From Clostridiaceae bacterium (GTDB taxonomy: Bacteria; Bacillota; Clostridia; Lachnospirales; Lachnospiraceae), in contig JAGZXV010000165.1 of NCBI GenBank assembly GCA_018378255.1, forward strand, positions 1 to 13,362: a stretch of DNA of 13,362 nucleotides, given 5' to 3'. Shown here piece by piece: positions 5,758 through 12,589 of this stretch. Position numbers and translations under genes: made by a program. Position 1 is the stretch's first letter. Every line of letters starts with the position of its first letter. The notes beneath the pieces were generated by a model, which was not told the DNA's origin, ran no database searches, and saw nothing but the letters and a program-made list of their open reading frames with translations.

Positions 5758-5774
5758 CGGGAATTGAGGAAGAA

Positions 5775-6572
5775 ATGAGTATATCTTATAAGCTGGAAAA
5801 GTTCGAGGGGCCGTTGGATCTGCTTCTTCATCTGATTGAAAAGAATAAAGTGAGCATTTACGATATTCCGATTGTGGAGATTACAGAACAGTACCTGGAT
5901 TACGTGAGCCATATGGAAAAGGAAGACTTAAATCTGGTCAGCGAATTTCTGGTGATGGCCGCAACCCTGATCGATATCAAATCCCGGATGCTTCTGCCCC
6001 TCGAGGTGGATGAAGAAGGGGAAGAGGAAGATCCGAGGGCAGAACTGGTGGCGCGGCTTTTGGAATATAAGATGTACAAGATGATGGCGCTGGAACTGCA
6101 GGAGATGGAGGAAGGGGCGCAGCATATGCTGTATAAACAGCCCACCATTCCCAAAGAGGTTGCCAAATATGAGCCGCCGGTGGATTTGGACCAGCTTTTG
6201 GGGGATCTGACCCTGGCCCGGTTAAAAGCCATTTTCGAGTCAGTGATGAAGCGGCAGGAAGATAAGATCGACCCGGTGAGAAGTAAGTTCGGAAACATTA
6301 AAAAAGAGCCGGTGAGCCTGGAGCAGAAGATCAAGTCTGTGATGAGTTATGCCAGACAGCACCGGAAGTTCAGTTTCCGGCAGATGCTGGAGAGGCAGAC
6401 GGACAAGCTGGAAGTGGTTGTATCATTTCTGGCGGTCCTGGAGCTGATGAAGATCGGCAAGATCCATTTGGTTCAGGAACACATTTTTGACGATATGTAC
6501 ATAGAGACACTGGAACCTGAGGGTGAAGAGGCAGAGCTTGATTTGGACGGCCTGGATGATTTTGAAGGATAG
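5775..6572 (+). CDS. scpA: Segregation and condensation protein ScpA
   Basis: A 265-residue kleisin subunit of the bacterial SMC-ScpAB condensin, which compacts and separates newly replicated origins. The N-terminus has the family signature YKLEKFEGPLDLLLHLIEKN and the following DIPIVEITEQYLDYV, the part that contacts the SMC neck. An acidic stretch (about 76-86) leads into the middle region that binds the ScpB dimer. The C-terminal winged helix (about 185-245: FSFRQML, VVSFLAVLELMKIGKIHL) binds the SMC head. I prefer the ATG at 5775 (GAGGA at 5766-5770) to an in-frame ATG at 5739, which lies in the terminator hairpin and has no spaced ribosome binding site. scpB follows after 9 bases. Confidence 0.95.
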   Translation: MSISYKLEKFEGPLDLLLHLIEKNKVSIYDIPIVEITEQYLDYVSHMEKEDLNLVSEFLVMAATLIDIKSRMLLPLEVDEEGEEEDPRAELVARLLEYKMYKMMALELQEMEEGAQHMLYKQPTIPKEVAKYEPPVDLDQLLGDLTLARLKAIFESVMKRQEDKIDPVRSKFGNIKKEPVSLEQKIKSVMSYARQHRKFSFRQMLERQTDKLEVVVSFLAVLELMKIGKIHLVQEHIFDDMYIETLEPEGEEAELDLDGLDDFEG

Positions 6573-6581
6573 GATCGCGTT

Positions 6582-7232
6582 ATGGATGAAAATGTGAAAA
6601 AAGAAGGCATTTACCGGGAAAAGGACTGGGAGGCGATTGTAGAAGCCGTTTTATTTACCATGGGCCGTTCCGTGGAGGTAAAACAGCTGGCAACAGCCAT
6701 AGACCAGGATGAGAAAACAGCCAGGACGGTAGTGGAAAAACTGGCGGCCAGGTATGAGAAGCAAAAAGGCGGGATGAAGATCATCGAACTGGAAGACGCC
6801 TTTCAGATGTGTACCAGGGCTGAATTTTATGAAAATCTGATCCGTGTAGCGTCGGCCCCTAAGAAACAGGTGCTGACGGAAGTGGTGCTGGAAACCCTTT
6901 CGATCATTGCATATAAGCAGCCGGTGACCAAGATGGAGATATCCAAGATCAGGGGAGTTACCTCCGACCATGCGGTTAACCGGTTGGTGGAATATGGCTT
7001 GGTTTATGAAGTCGGAAGGCTGGATGCGCCTGGCAGACCGGCTTTATTTGCGACTACTGAGGAGTTTTTAAGGCGGTTTGGTGTGGGCTCCAAAACAGAT
7101 CTGCCCACGATGAATCCGGAACAGGAAGAGGAGATCAAAGCGGAAGTCCAGGAAGAACTGCAGCTTAGGCTGGGAGAAGACATGGCCGGCAGCGGTCCGG
7201 AAAGTGAATCCCAAACAGAAGAAGGGCCGTGA
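6582..7232 (+). CDS. scpB: Segregation and condensation protein ScpB
   Basis: A 216-residue partner of ScpA in the SMC condensin. It has two winged-helix domains: the N-terminal one (about 15-95, WEAIVEAVLFTMGRSVEVKQLA) mediates dimerisation, and the second (about 98-170) contains LETLSIIAYKQPVTKMEISKIRG, the most conserved ScpB block, and RPALFATTEEFLRRFG. The C-terminal tail (about 175-216) is acidic and low in complexity, as usual. AAGGATAGGAT precedes the ATG, overlapping the end of scpA, consistent with translational coupling. Confidence 0.95.
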   Translation: MDENVKKEGIYREKDWEAIVEAVLFTMGRSVEVKQLATAIDQDEKTARTVVEKLAARYEKQKGGMKIIELEDAFQMCTRAEFYENLIRVASAPKKQVLTEVVLETLSIIAYKQPVTKMEISKIRGVTSDHAVNRLVEYGLVYEVGRLDAPGRPALFATTEEFLRRFGVGSKTDLPTMNPEQEEEIKAEVQEELQLRLGEDMAGSGPESESQTEEGP

Positions 7233-7253
7233 GAAAGTCCGGAGCCGTAACGC

Positions 7254-7385
7254 ATGAATAACGAAAGAGAAATTTTAGCGAAAAACTGCCTTGACTACAT
7301 AGACGGTAAGTGTTACCATTTAAGGGTAACTCATACACCATATAGAGATAAAAAGATTATAGAAACACAATATATGGTATTTTGA
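7254..7385 (+). CDS. Possible 43-residue small ORF (doubtful)
   Basis: An ATG with GGAG (7241-7244) nine bases ahead opens a 43-codon frame ending in TGA. The peptide begins MNNEREILAKNCLDYIDGKC and ends QYMVF; I recognise no family. Against it, the same bases contain the likely nrdD promoter and both NrdR-like boxes, and the codon usage (AGA, ATA, TTA) is more AT-rich than in the neighbours, as expected of a regulatory region open by chance. In favour is the well-placed ribosome binding site directly after scpB. It could also be a leader peptide. Confidence 0.25.
   Translation: MNNEREILAKNCLDYIDGKCYHLRVTHTPYRDKKIIETQYMVF
7291..7319 (+). promoter_or_regulatory. Likely promoter of nrdDG-dut
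   Basis: TTGACT (7291-7296), 17-bp spacer, TACCAT (7314-7319) preceded by TGt, an extended -10. The predicted start near 7326 gives an ~85-base leader. The NrdR-like boxes at 7335-7350 and 7365-7380 lie just downstream, where a bound repressor could block elongation. The -10 is imperfect. Confidence 0.45.
7335..7350 (+). promoter_or_regulatory. NrdR-box-like site 1
   Basis: ACACCATATAGAGATA compared with the NrdR box pattern ACACWATATATWGTGT: the left half and centre match, the right half is degenerate. Its start is exactly 30 bp from that of site 2, i.e. three helical turns, matching the tandem arrangement known for NrdR. Confidence 0.5.
7365..7380 (+). promoter_or_regulatory. NrdR-box-like site 2
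   Basis: ACACAATATATGGTAT matches the NrdR box pattern at 14 of 16 positions by eye. It lies 17 bases before the AGGAGG of nrdD. NrdR is the conserved ATP-cone repressor of ribonucleotide reductase genes and binds paired boxes; no nrdR gene is in this window. Confidence 0.65.
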
Positions 7386-7397
7386 TAATTGAATTTT

Positions 7398-7403
7398 AGG
7401 AGG
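7398..7403 (+). promoter_or_regulatory. Ribosome binding site deciding nrdD start
   Basis: AGGAGG is only 1 base from the in-frame ATG at 7405 but 7 bases from the TTG at 7411. This spacing argues that translation begins at the TTG. Confidence 0.75.
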
Positions 7404-7410
7404 AATGGGA

Positions 7411-9543
7411 TTGGACTGCAGTGATATTAAAGTGGTGAAAAAAGACGGCACGAGGGAGGATTTCAATGTCCAGAAGGTCGTCGTTGCGGTGAATAAGTCG
7501 GCAAACCGCGCTATGATAACATTTACTCAGGCGGAGATCAACTTCATCTGCCAGTTTGTGGAAGAGAAGGCGGCTGCCCTGAATGAGAGATATATCCCCA
7601 TCGCACAGATGCACAATCTGGTGGAGGGAGCTCTGGAAAAGGTAAATCCGCAGGTGGCAAAAAGCTACCGTGATTACCGCAATTATAAGCAGGATTTTGT
7701 ACAGATGCTGGATGAAGTATATAAGAAAAGCCAGTCCATCATGTATATCGGTGATAAGGAAAACAGCAATACGGACAGCGCGCTGGTATCCACCAAGAGA
7801 AGTCTGATTTTTAATGAATTGAATAAGTCATTATATCAGAAATTTTTTATGACGGTTGAGGAACTGCAGGCCTGCAGGGAGGGATATATCTACATCCACG
7901 ATATGTCTGCAAGACGGGATACCATGAACTGCTGTCTGTTCGATGTGAAGAATGTGCTGACAGGCGGATTTGAGATGGGGAACTTATGGTACAATGAGCC
8001 CAAGACCCTGGACGTTGCATTTGATGTGATCGGAGATATTGTACTGAGCGCCGCCAGCCAGCAGTATGGCGGTTTTACTGTCCCTAACGTAGAGGAAATC
8101 CTGGCTCCTTATGCGGAGATTTCATATGAAAAATACATCGATAAGTACGAGCGCCTGGGTCTTAGCAAAGAAAAAGCCGAGCAGGTGGCCTGGGATGATG
8201 TGCAGAGGGATATGGAACAGGGATTCCAGGGCTGGGAGTACAAGTTTAATTCCGTGTCCTCCAGCCGCGGTGATTATCCGTTTATCACCATGACGGCGGG
8301 AACGGGTACCAGCCGGTTTGCAAAGATGGCAACCATAACCATGCTGAATGTCAGACGGAAGGGGCAGGGAAAGAAAGGCTGCAAAAAGCCGGTGCTCTTC
8401 CCGAAACTGGTATTCCTCTATGATGAAAAGCTCCACGGGCCGGGTGGCGAGCTGGAAGACGTGTTTGAGGCGGGAATTGAATGCTCGTCCAAAACCATGT
8501 ATCCTGACTGGCTGTCGCTGACCGGGAAGGGGTATATCGCCAGCATGTATAAACAGTATGGCAAGATCATTTCCCCTATGGGATGCAGGGCATTTCTTTC
8601 TCCCTGGTATGAAAGAGGGGGGATGTACCCGGCGGATGATAAAGACGTACCCGTATTCGTGGGGCGTTTCAACATCGGCGCGGTCAGCCTTCATCTCCCG
8701 ATGATTTTGGCAAAGGCAAGACAGGAGAGCAGAGATTTTTATGAGGTTCTGGACTATTATCTGGAGCTGATCAGAAAGATCCATATCAGGACCTATGCTT
8801 ACTTAGGCGAGATGAGAGCTTCCACCAATCCGCTGGCTTACTGTGAAGGCGGCTTTTACGGCGGGCATTTGGGGCTTCATGACAAGATTAAGCCTCTCCT
8901 TAAAACGGCAACCGCTTCCTTTGGGATCACGGCATTTAACGAGCTTCAGAGGCTGTACAACGGAAAATCCCTGGCCGAAGACGGGCAGTTCGCATTGGAA
9001 ACTCTGGAACATATTAATAAGAAGATCAATGAGTTTAAAGAGGCGGACGGCAACCTGTATGCGATTTATGCCACACCGGCGGAAAATCTGTGCGGTCTTC
9101 AGGTGAAACAGTTCCGCAAGAAATACGGAATCATCGAGAACGTTTCCGACCGGGAGTATGTCAGCAACGGATTCCACTGCCACGTGACAGAGGATATCAC
9201 CCCGATCCAGAAACAGGATTTAGAGTACCGGTTCTGGGAACTGAGCAACGGCGGAAAGATCCAGTATGTTAAATATCCCATCGATTATAATAAGGAAGCC
9301 ATTAAAACCCTGGTCCGCAGGGCCATGGATTACGGCTTCTATGAGGGAGTGAACCTCTCCCTGGCGTATTGTGACGACTGTGGCCATCAGGAACTGGATA
9401 TGGATGTGTGCCCTAAGTGCGGAAGCAGGAATTTAACTAAAATCGACCGTATGAACGGATATCTTTCCTATTCCCGTGTAAAAGGCGATACAAGACTGAA
9501 TGATGCCAAGATGGCAGAGATAGCAGAGAGGAAATCAATGTAA
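7411..9543 (+). CDS. nrdD: Anaerobic ribonucleoside-triphosphate reductase NrdD
   Basis: A 710-residue class III ribonucleotide reductase, reducing NTPs to dNTPs with a glycyl radical. Residues 1 to ~95 are an ATP-cone (IKVVKKDGTREDFNVQKV) for allosteric control. The catalytic domain contains HDMSARRDTMNCCLFD (cysteines 174-175) and later GIECSSKTMYPDW. Near the C-terminus a zinc site is formed by C654, C657, C667 and C670, followed by RMNGYL with the likely radical glycine G683. The TTG start at 7411 is chosen because AGGAGG is too close to the ATG at 7405; that ATG would add two residues. nrdG, the activase, follows after 2 bases. Regulation by NrdR is suggested by two boxes upstream. The gene appears intact. 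Confidence 0.95.
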   Translation: MDCSDIKVVKKDGTREDFNVQKVVVAVNKSANRAMITFTQAEINFICQFVEEKAAALNERYIPIAQMHNLVEGALEKVNPQVAKSYRDYRNYKQDFVQMLDEVYKKSQSIMYIGDKENSNTDSALVSTKRSLIFNELNKSLYQKFFMTVEELQACREGYIYIHDMSARRDTMNCCLFDVKNVLTGGFEMGNLWYNEPKTLDVAFDVIGDIVLSAASQQYGGFTVPNVEEILAPYAEISYEKYIDKYERLGLSKEKAEQVAWDDVQRDMEQGFQGWEYKFNSVSSSRGDYPFITMTAGTGTSRFAKMATITMLNVRRKGQGKKGCKKPVLFPKLVFLYDEKLHGPGGELEDVFEAGIECSSKTMYPDWLSLTGKGYIASMYKQYGKIISPMGCRAFLSPWYERGGMYPADDKDVPVFVGRFNIGAVSLHLPMILAKARQESRDFYEVLDYYLELIRKIHIRTYAYLGEMRASTNPLAYCEGGFYGGHLGLHDKIKPLLKTATASFGITAFNELQRLYNGKSLAEDGQFALETLEHINKKINEFKEADGNLYAIYATPAENLCGLQVKQFRKKYGIIENVSDREYVSNGFHCHVTEDITPIQKQDLEYRFWELSNGGKIQYVKYPIDYNKEAIKTLVRRAMDYGFYEGVNLSLAYCDDCGHQELDMDVCPKCGSRNLTKIDRMNGYLSYSRVKGDTRLNDAKMAEIAERKSM

Positions 9544-9545
9544 TT

Positions 9546-10037
9546 ATGCGTTACCATAATATAACAAAAGACGACATGCTCAACGGGGACGGCCTGCGGG
9601 TGGTCCTGTGGACAGCGGGATGCAATCATAACTGCAAAGAATGCCACAATCCTGTGACCTGGGATATCAGAGGGGGAATCCCCTTTGACCAGGCAGCTAA
9701 GGATGAGCTGTTTGAAGAACTGGAAAAATCATATGTGTCAGGGGTTACGCTGAGCGGAGGCGATCCGCTCCATCCTGACAACCGGGAGGATATCAGCAGC
9801 CTGATCGATGAGATATGCGAACGTTTTCCCAATAAGACCATCTGGCTTTATACCGGTTATGAATGGGAAAGTATCTGCCGGCTGCCATGTATCCGCAAAG
9901 TGGATGTGGTGGTAGACGGCGAATTTGTGGCAGCGTTAAAGGATACGAAGCTGCACTGGAAGGGAAGCTCAAACCAAAGAGTGATCGATGTACAGAGGTC
10001 CCTGTTAACAGGAGAAGTCGTTCTCCACGAAAGCTGA
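9546..10037 (+). CDS. nrdG: Anaerobic ribonucleotide reductase activase NrdG
   Basis: A 163-residue radical SAM enzyme that cleaves S-adenosylmethionine and generates the glycyl radical on NrdD. The 4Fe-4S motif CxxxCxxC is C26-NHN-C30-KE-C33, preceded by the family segment GDGLRVVLWTAGC. SGGDPL (about 70-75) is the SAM-binding GGE/GGDP motif, and YTGYEWE follows. The length is typical for NrdG. It starts 2 bases after the nrdD stop, with GAGAGGAAA at the nrdD end as ribosome binding site, so translation is probably coupled. Confidence 0.96.
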   Translation: MRYHNITKDDMLNGDGLRVVLWTAGCNHNCKECHNPVTWDIRGGIPFDQAAKDELFEELEKSYVSGVTLSGGDPLHPDNREDISSLIDEICERFPNKTIWLYTGYEWESICRLPCIRKVDVVVDGEFVAALKDTKLHWKGSSNQRVIDVQRSLLTGEVVLHES

Positions 10038-10052
10038 AAGGAAAACTGGATT

Positions 10053-10487
10053 ATGCCTGACATTAAGATTAAATATTTTACAGACAAAATTGAGAGACTG
10101 AGATACATCGACGGGAAGTCCGACTGGATTGATCTGCGGGCGGCCGCAGAGATTGAGATGAAAGCAGGAGATTTTAAGCTGATTCCCCTTGGAGTCGCCA
10201 TGGAACTGCCTAAGGGCTATGAAGCCCATATCGTTCCAAGAAGCAGTACATTTAAGAATTTCGGAGTGATTCAGACCAACCATATGGGAGTTGTGGATGA
10301 ATCCTACTGCGGCGACGGCGACCAGTGGTTTTTCCCGGCTTATGCGCTCCGGGATACGGTGATCCACATAAATGACCGCATCTGCCAGTTCCGGATTATG
10401 GAACACCAGCCGGCAATTTCATTTATCGAAACGGACCGTCTGGGACATGAGGACAGAGGCGGGCACGGCAGTACCGGCAAAGAATAG
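10053..10487 (+). CDS. dut: Deoxyuridine triphosphatase (trimeric dUTPase)
   Basis: A 144-residue homotrimeric dUTPase that hydrolyses dUTP to dUMP and pyrophosphate, keeping uracil out of DNA and feeding thymidylate synthesis. Five motifs are seen in order: WIDLRA (25-30), PRSST (62-66), GVVDESYCGD (79-88, catalytic Asp 82), RICQFRI (109-115) and RLGHEDRGGHGSTG (129-142). In motif V the usual Phe of GFGSTG, which stacks on uracil, is His138 here. It follows nrdG by 15 bases, so it belongs to the nrd operon. Since class III reductases act on UTP and make dUTP directly, the pairing makes biochemical sense. Confidence 0.93.
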   Translation: MPDIKIKYFTDKIERLRYIDGKSDWIDLRAAAEIEMKAGDFKLIPLGVAMELPKGYEAHIVPRSSTFKNFGVIQTNHMGVVDESYCGDGDQWFFPAYALRDTVIHINDRICQFRIMEHQPAISFIETDRLGHEDRGGHGSTGKE

Positions 10488-10519
10488 TGAGCTGCCGACG
10501 GCGGCGGAATTGAGGGGAT

Positions 10520-11284
10520 ATGAGACGGTTTGTAATTTGGGCGGGGGCAGCATTACTCAGCATGTCACTGATTACAGGGTGTCAGAACAAAAGCAAAGAA
10601 CGTTATGCATTCAGGGATACGGGAATTGAGCAGTTGAATTCCCAGGATTATGAAGGAGCCATCGCTTCTTTTGGCCAGGCGCTGGAACTTTCCAAAGGCA
10701 TGGTGGATGAGTTTGAACTGGATGTATTAAAATACAGGGCTGAGGCAGAATATAAAGCAGAGGATTTCGAGGCGGCGGCCCACAGCTATGGAATACTGAT
10801 TGAAGTGGACGGAGAGAAGCCGGAATATTTAAATTACCGCTGTCTGAGCCTGGTTTCGTCCGGCCAGGTGGAACAGGCGCTGGAGGATTTTACAAAATCC
10901 TATGCGTTAAATAAACAGGCGGCCGGTTCAGAGGAGGCCCTTTTGTCACTGGGAGAGGCTTTGGAAGAGGCGGGACGCCATGACGACGCTGTCACCTTAT
11001 ATAACCTTGCTGTTGCGGATGGGGCTGATAATCCGGAAGTTTATAACCGGATGGGGCTCTGCATGATGGACAATAAGGATTATGACCAGGCGATTTCCTA
11101 TTTTGAGAAGGGAATCAGGGCTGGCGAAGGGGATGGCCTGGCAGAGCTGTATTTTAACCAGGCTGCAGCCTATGAATACAAGGGTGAGTTTTCAAAGGCG
11201 CTGGAATTATTTGAAAAATACAACAGTACATACGGTCCGGATGAACAGGCGGACCGGGAAATAGCATTTTTGAAAACACGATAA
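10520..11284 (+). CDS. TPR-repeat lipoprotein
   Basis: A 254-residue predicted lipoprotein. Signal sequence with lipobox LITGC (Cys21) places it on the outer face of the membrane. The rest is tetratricopeptide repeats: about 32-57 (GIEQLNSQDYEGAIASFGQALEL), 68-95, 103-130, 138-165, 173-200 and 206-235, i.e. five to six helical pairs, a protein-protein binding scaffold. Partner and role are unknown. AGGGG lies only 2 bases from the ATG, which is short spacing, but no other start preserves the signal peptide. It is 32 bases after dut and 24 before hflX, on the same strand, so probably co-transcribed with genes to which it has no obvious link. Confidence 0.88.
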   Translation: MRRFVIWAGAALLSMSLITGCQNKSKERYAFRDTGIEQLNSQDYEGAIASFGQALELSKGMVDEFELDVLKYRAEAEYKAEDFEAAAHSYGILIEVDGEKPEYLNYRCLSLVSSGQVEQALEDFTKSYALNKQAAGSEEALLSLGEALEEAGRHDDAVTLYNLAVADGADNPEVYNRMGLCMMDNKDYDQAISYFEKGIRAGEGDGLAELYFNQAAAYEYKGEFSKALELFEKYNSTYGPDEQADREIAFLKTR

Positions 11285-11308
11285 TCAGACTGGTATTGAG
11301 AGGCGAAG

Positions 11309-12556
11309 ATGGCAGAATTATATGATTTAAAAGAAGTGGAAGAGAGGGTGATCCTGATTGCGGCCAGCGTCAGCGATGAGGATGACACAGAGGCATCGGT
11401 GGATGAGCTGGAAGAACTGGTGAAGACAGCCGGAGCCGTAACTGTGGATAAGGTCATTCAGAACAGGGAGAGGGTTCATCCCGGCACCTATCTCGGAAAA
11501 GGCAAATTAGAAGAAGTGAGAGAGCGTATATGGGAGCTGAACGCCACCGGCGTGGTGTGTGATGATGAATTGTCACCGGCCCAGCTGCGCAATCTGGAAA
11601 ATATACTGGATACGAAGGTGATGGACCGGACCATGGTGATTCTGGACATTTTTGCATCCAGGGCTACCACCAGCGAAGGGAAGATCCAGGTGGAGTTAGC
11701 CCAGTTAAAATACAGGGCGGCCAGGCTGGTAGGCCTTCGTAATTCCCTGTCCCGTCTGGGCGGTGGAATTGGCACCAGGGGGCCGGGAGAGAAAAAACTG
11801 GAGATGGACCGCCGTCTGATCCATGAGAGGATCAGCCAGCTGAAGGCGGAACTGAGGGATGTGGAGCGTCACCGGGAGGTGACCAGGCAGCAGAGGAGCA
11901 GAGCGCACACGCCGGTAGCGGCCATTGTGGGATACACCAATGCGGGAAAATCCACGCTGTTAAATTACCTGACAGGGGCGGGGATACTGGCGGAGGACAA
12001 ATTATTCGCTACTCTGGATCCCACCACCAGGAATCTGGAACTGCCAAGCGGACAGCAGATGCTTTTGACCGATACGGTAGGGTTTATTCGGAAGCTGCCT
12101 CACCATCTGATCGAAGCATTTAAAAGCACGCTGGAGGAAGCCAAATACAGCGACATCATACTGCATGTGGTGGACTGTGCTAATCCGCAGATGGACATAC
12201 AGATGTATGTTGTTTACGACACATTGAAGGAATTGGGAATTCATGATAAGATAATGGTTACCGTCTTTAATAAGATAGATGAGGAACCGTCGGATATCAT
12301 TTTAAGAGATATGAAGGCCGATTACCAGGTTAAGATATCGGCAAAAACGGGGCAGGGAGTAGATGGCCTTTTAACGGTTCTGGATGATATTTTAAGGAAC
12401 CAGAAGGTGTATCTGGAAAAGGTATATCCTTACCAGGAAGCAGGTAAGATCCAGATGATCAGAAAGTATGGGCAGCTTCTTTCAGAAGAGTACCGTGAGG
12501 ACGGGATCGAAGTGAAAGCATATGTGCCTTCTGAATTATTTGGACAGCTGATATAA
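11309..12556 (+). CDS. hflX: Ribosome-associated GTPase HflX
   Basis: A 415-residue GTPase that binds the large ribosomal subunit and splits stalled or hibernating 70S ribosomes, typically under stress. The N-terminal HflX domain (about 12-195) includes VHPGTYLGKGK and the glycine-rich GGGIGTRGPGEKKLE (151-165), then a helical linker. The G domain begins near 203: G1 GYTNAGKST (208-216), G3 DTVGF (255-259), G4 NKID (321-324) and G5-like SAKTG. A short C-terminal domain ends at 415. GAGAGG is 5 bases before the ATG. All nucleotide-binding motifs look intact. A second reductase gene follows after 33 bases. Confidence 0.96.
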   Translation: MAELYDLKEVEERVILIAASVSDEDDTEASVDELEELVKTAGAVTVDKVIQNRERVHPGTYLGKGKLEEVRERIWELNATGVVCDDELSPAQLRNLENILDTKVMDRTMVILDIFASRATTSEGKIQVELAQLKYRAARLVGLRNSLSRLGGGIGTRGPGEKKLEMDRRLIHERISQLKAELRDVERHREVTRQQRSRAHTPVAAIVGYTNAGKSTLLNYLTGAGILAEDKLFATLDPTTRNLELPSGQQMLLTDTVGFIRKLPHHLIEAFKSTLEEAKYSDIILHVVDCANPQMDIQMYVVYDTLKELGIHDKIMVTVFNKIDEEPSDIILRDMKADYQVKISAKTGQGVDGLLTVLDDILRNQKVYLEKVYPYQEAGKIQMIRKYGQLLSEEYREDGIEVKAYVPSELFGQLI

Positions 12557-12589
12557 CAAAAAGCGGTAGGTAAGAAAGGAGTTAGTGCA

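Noticed and set aside
5739..5774. Upstream ATG giving a 12-residue longer ScpA
   Set aside because: The codon is in the loop and 3' arm of the terminator hairpin, without a spaced ribosome binding site; ScpA proteins normally begin close to the YKLEKFEGPLDLL block.
8122..8784. 220-codon minus-strand ORF within nrdD
   Set aside because: It is a long shadow frame on the opposite strand of a clearly conserved gene, with no ribosome binding site or recognisable protein features.
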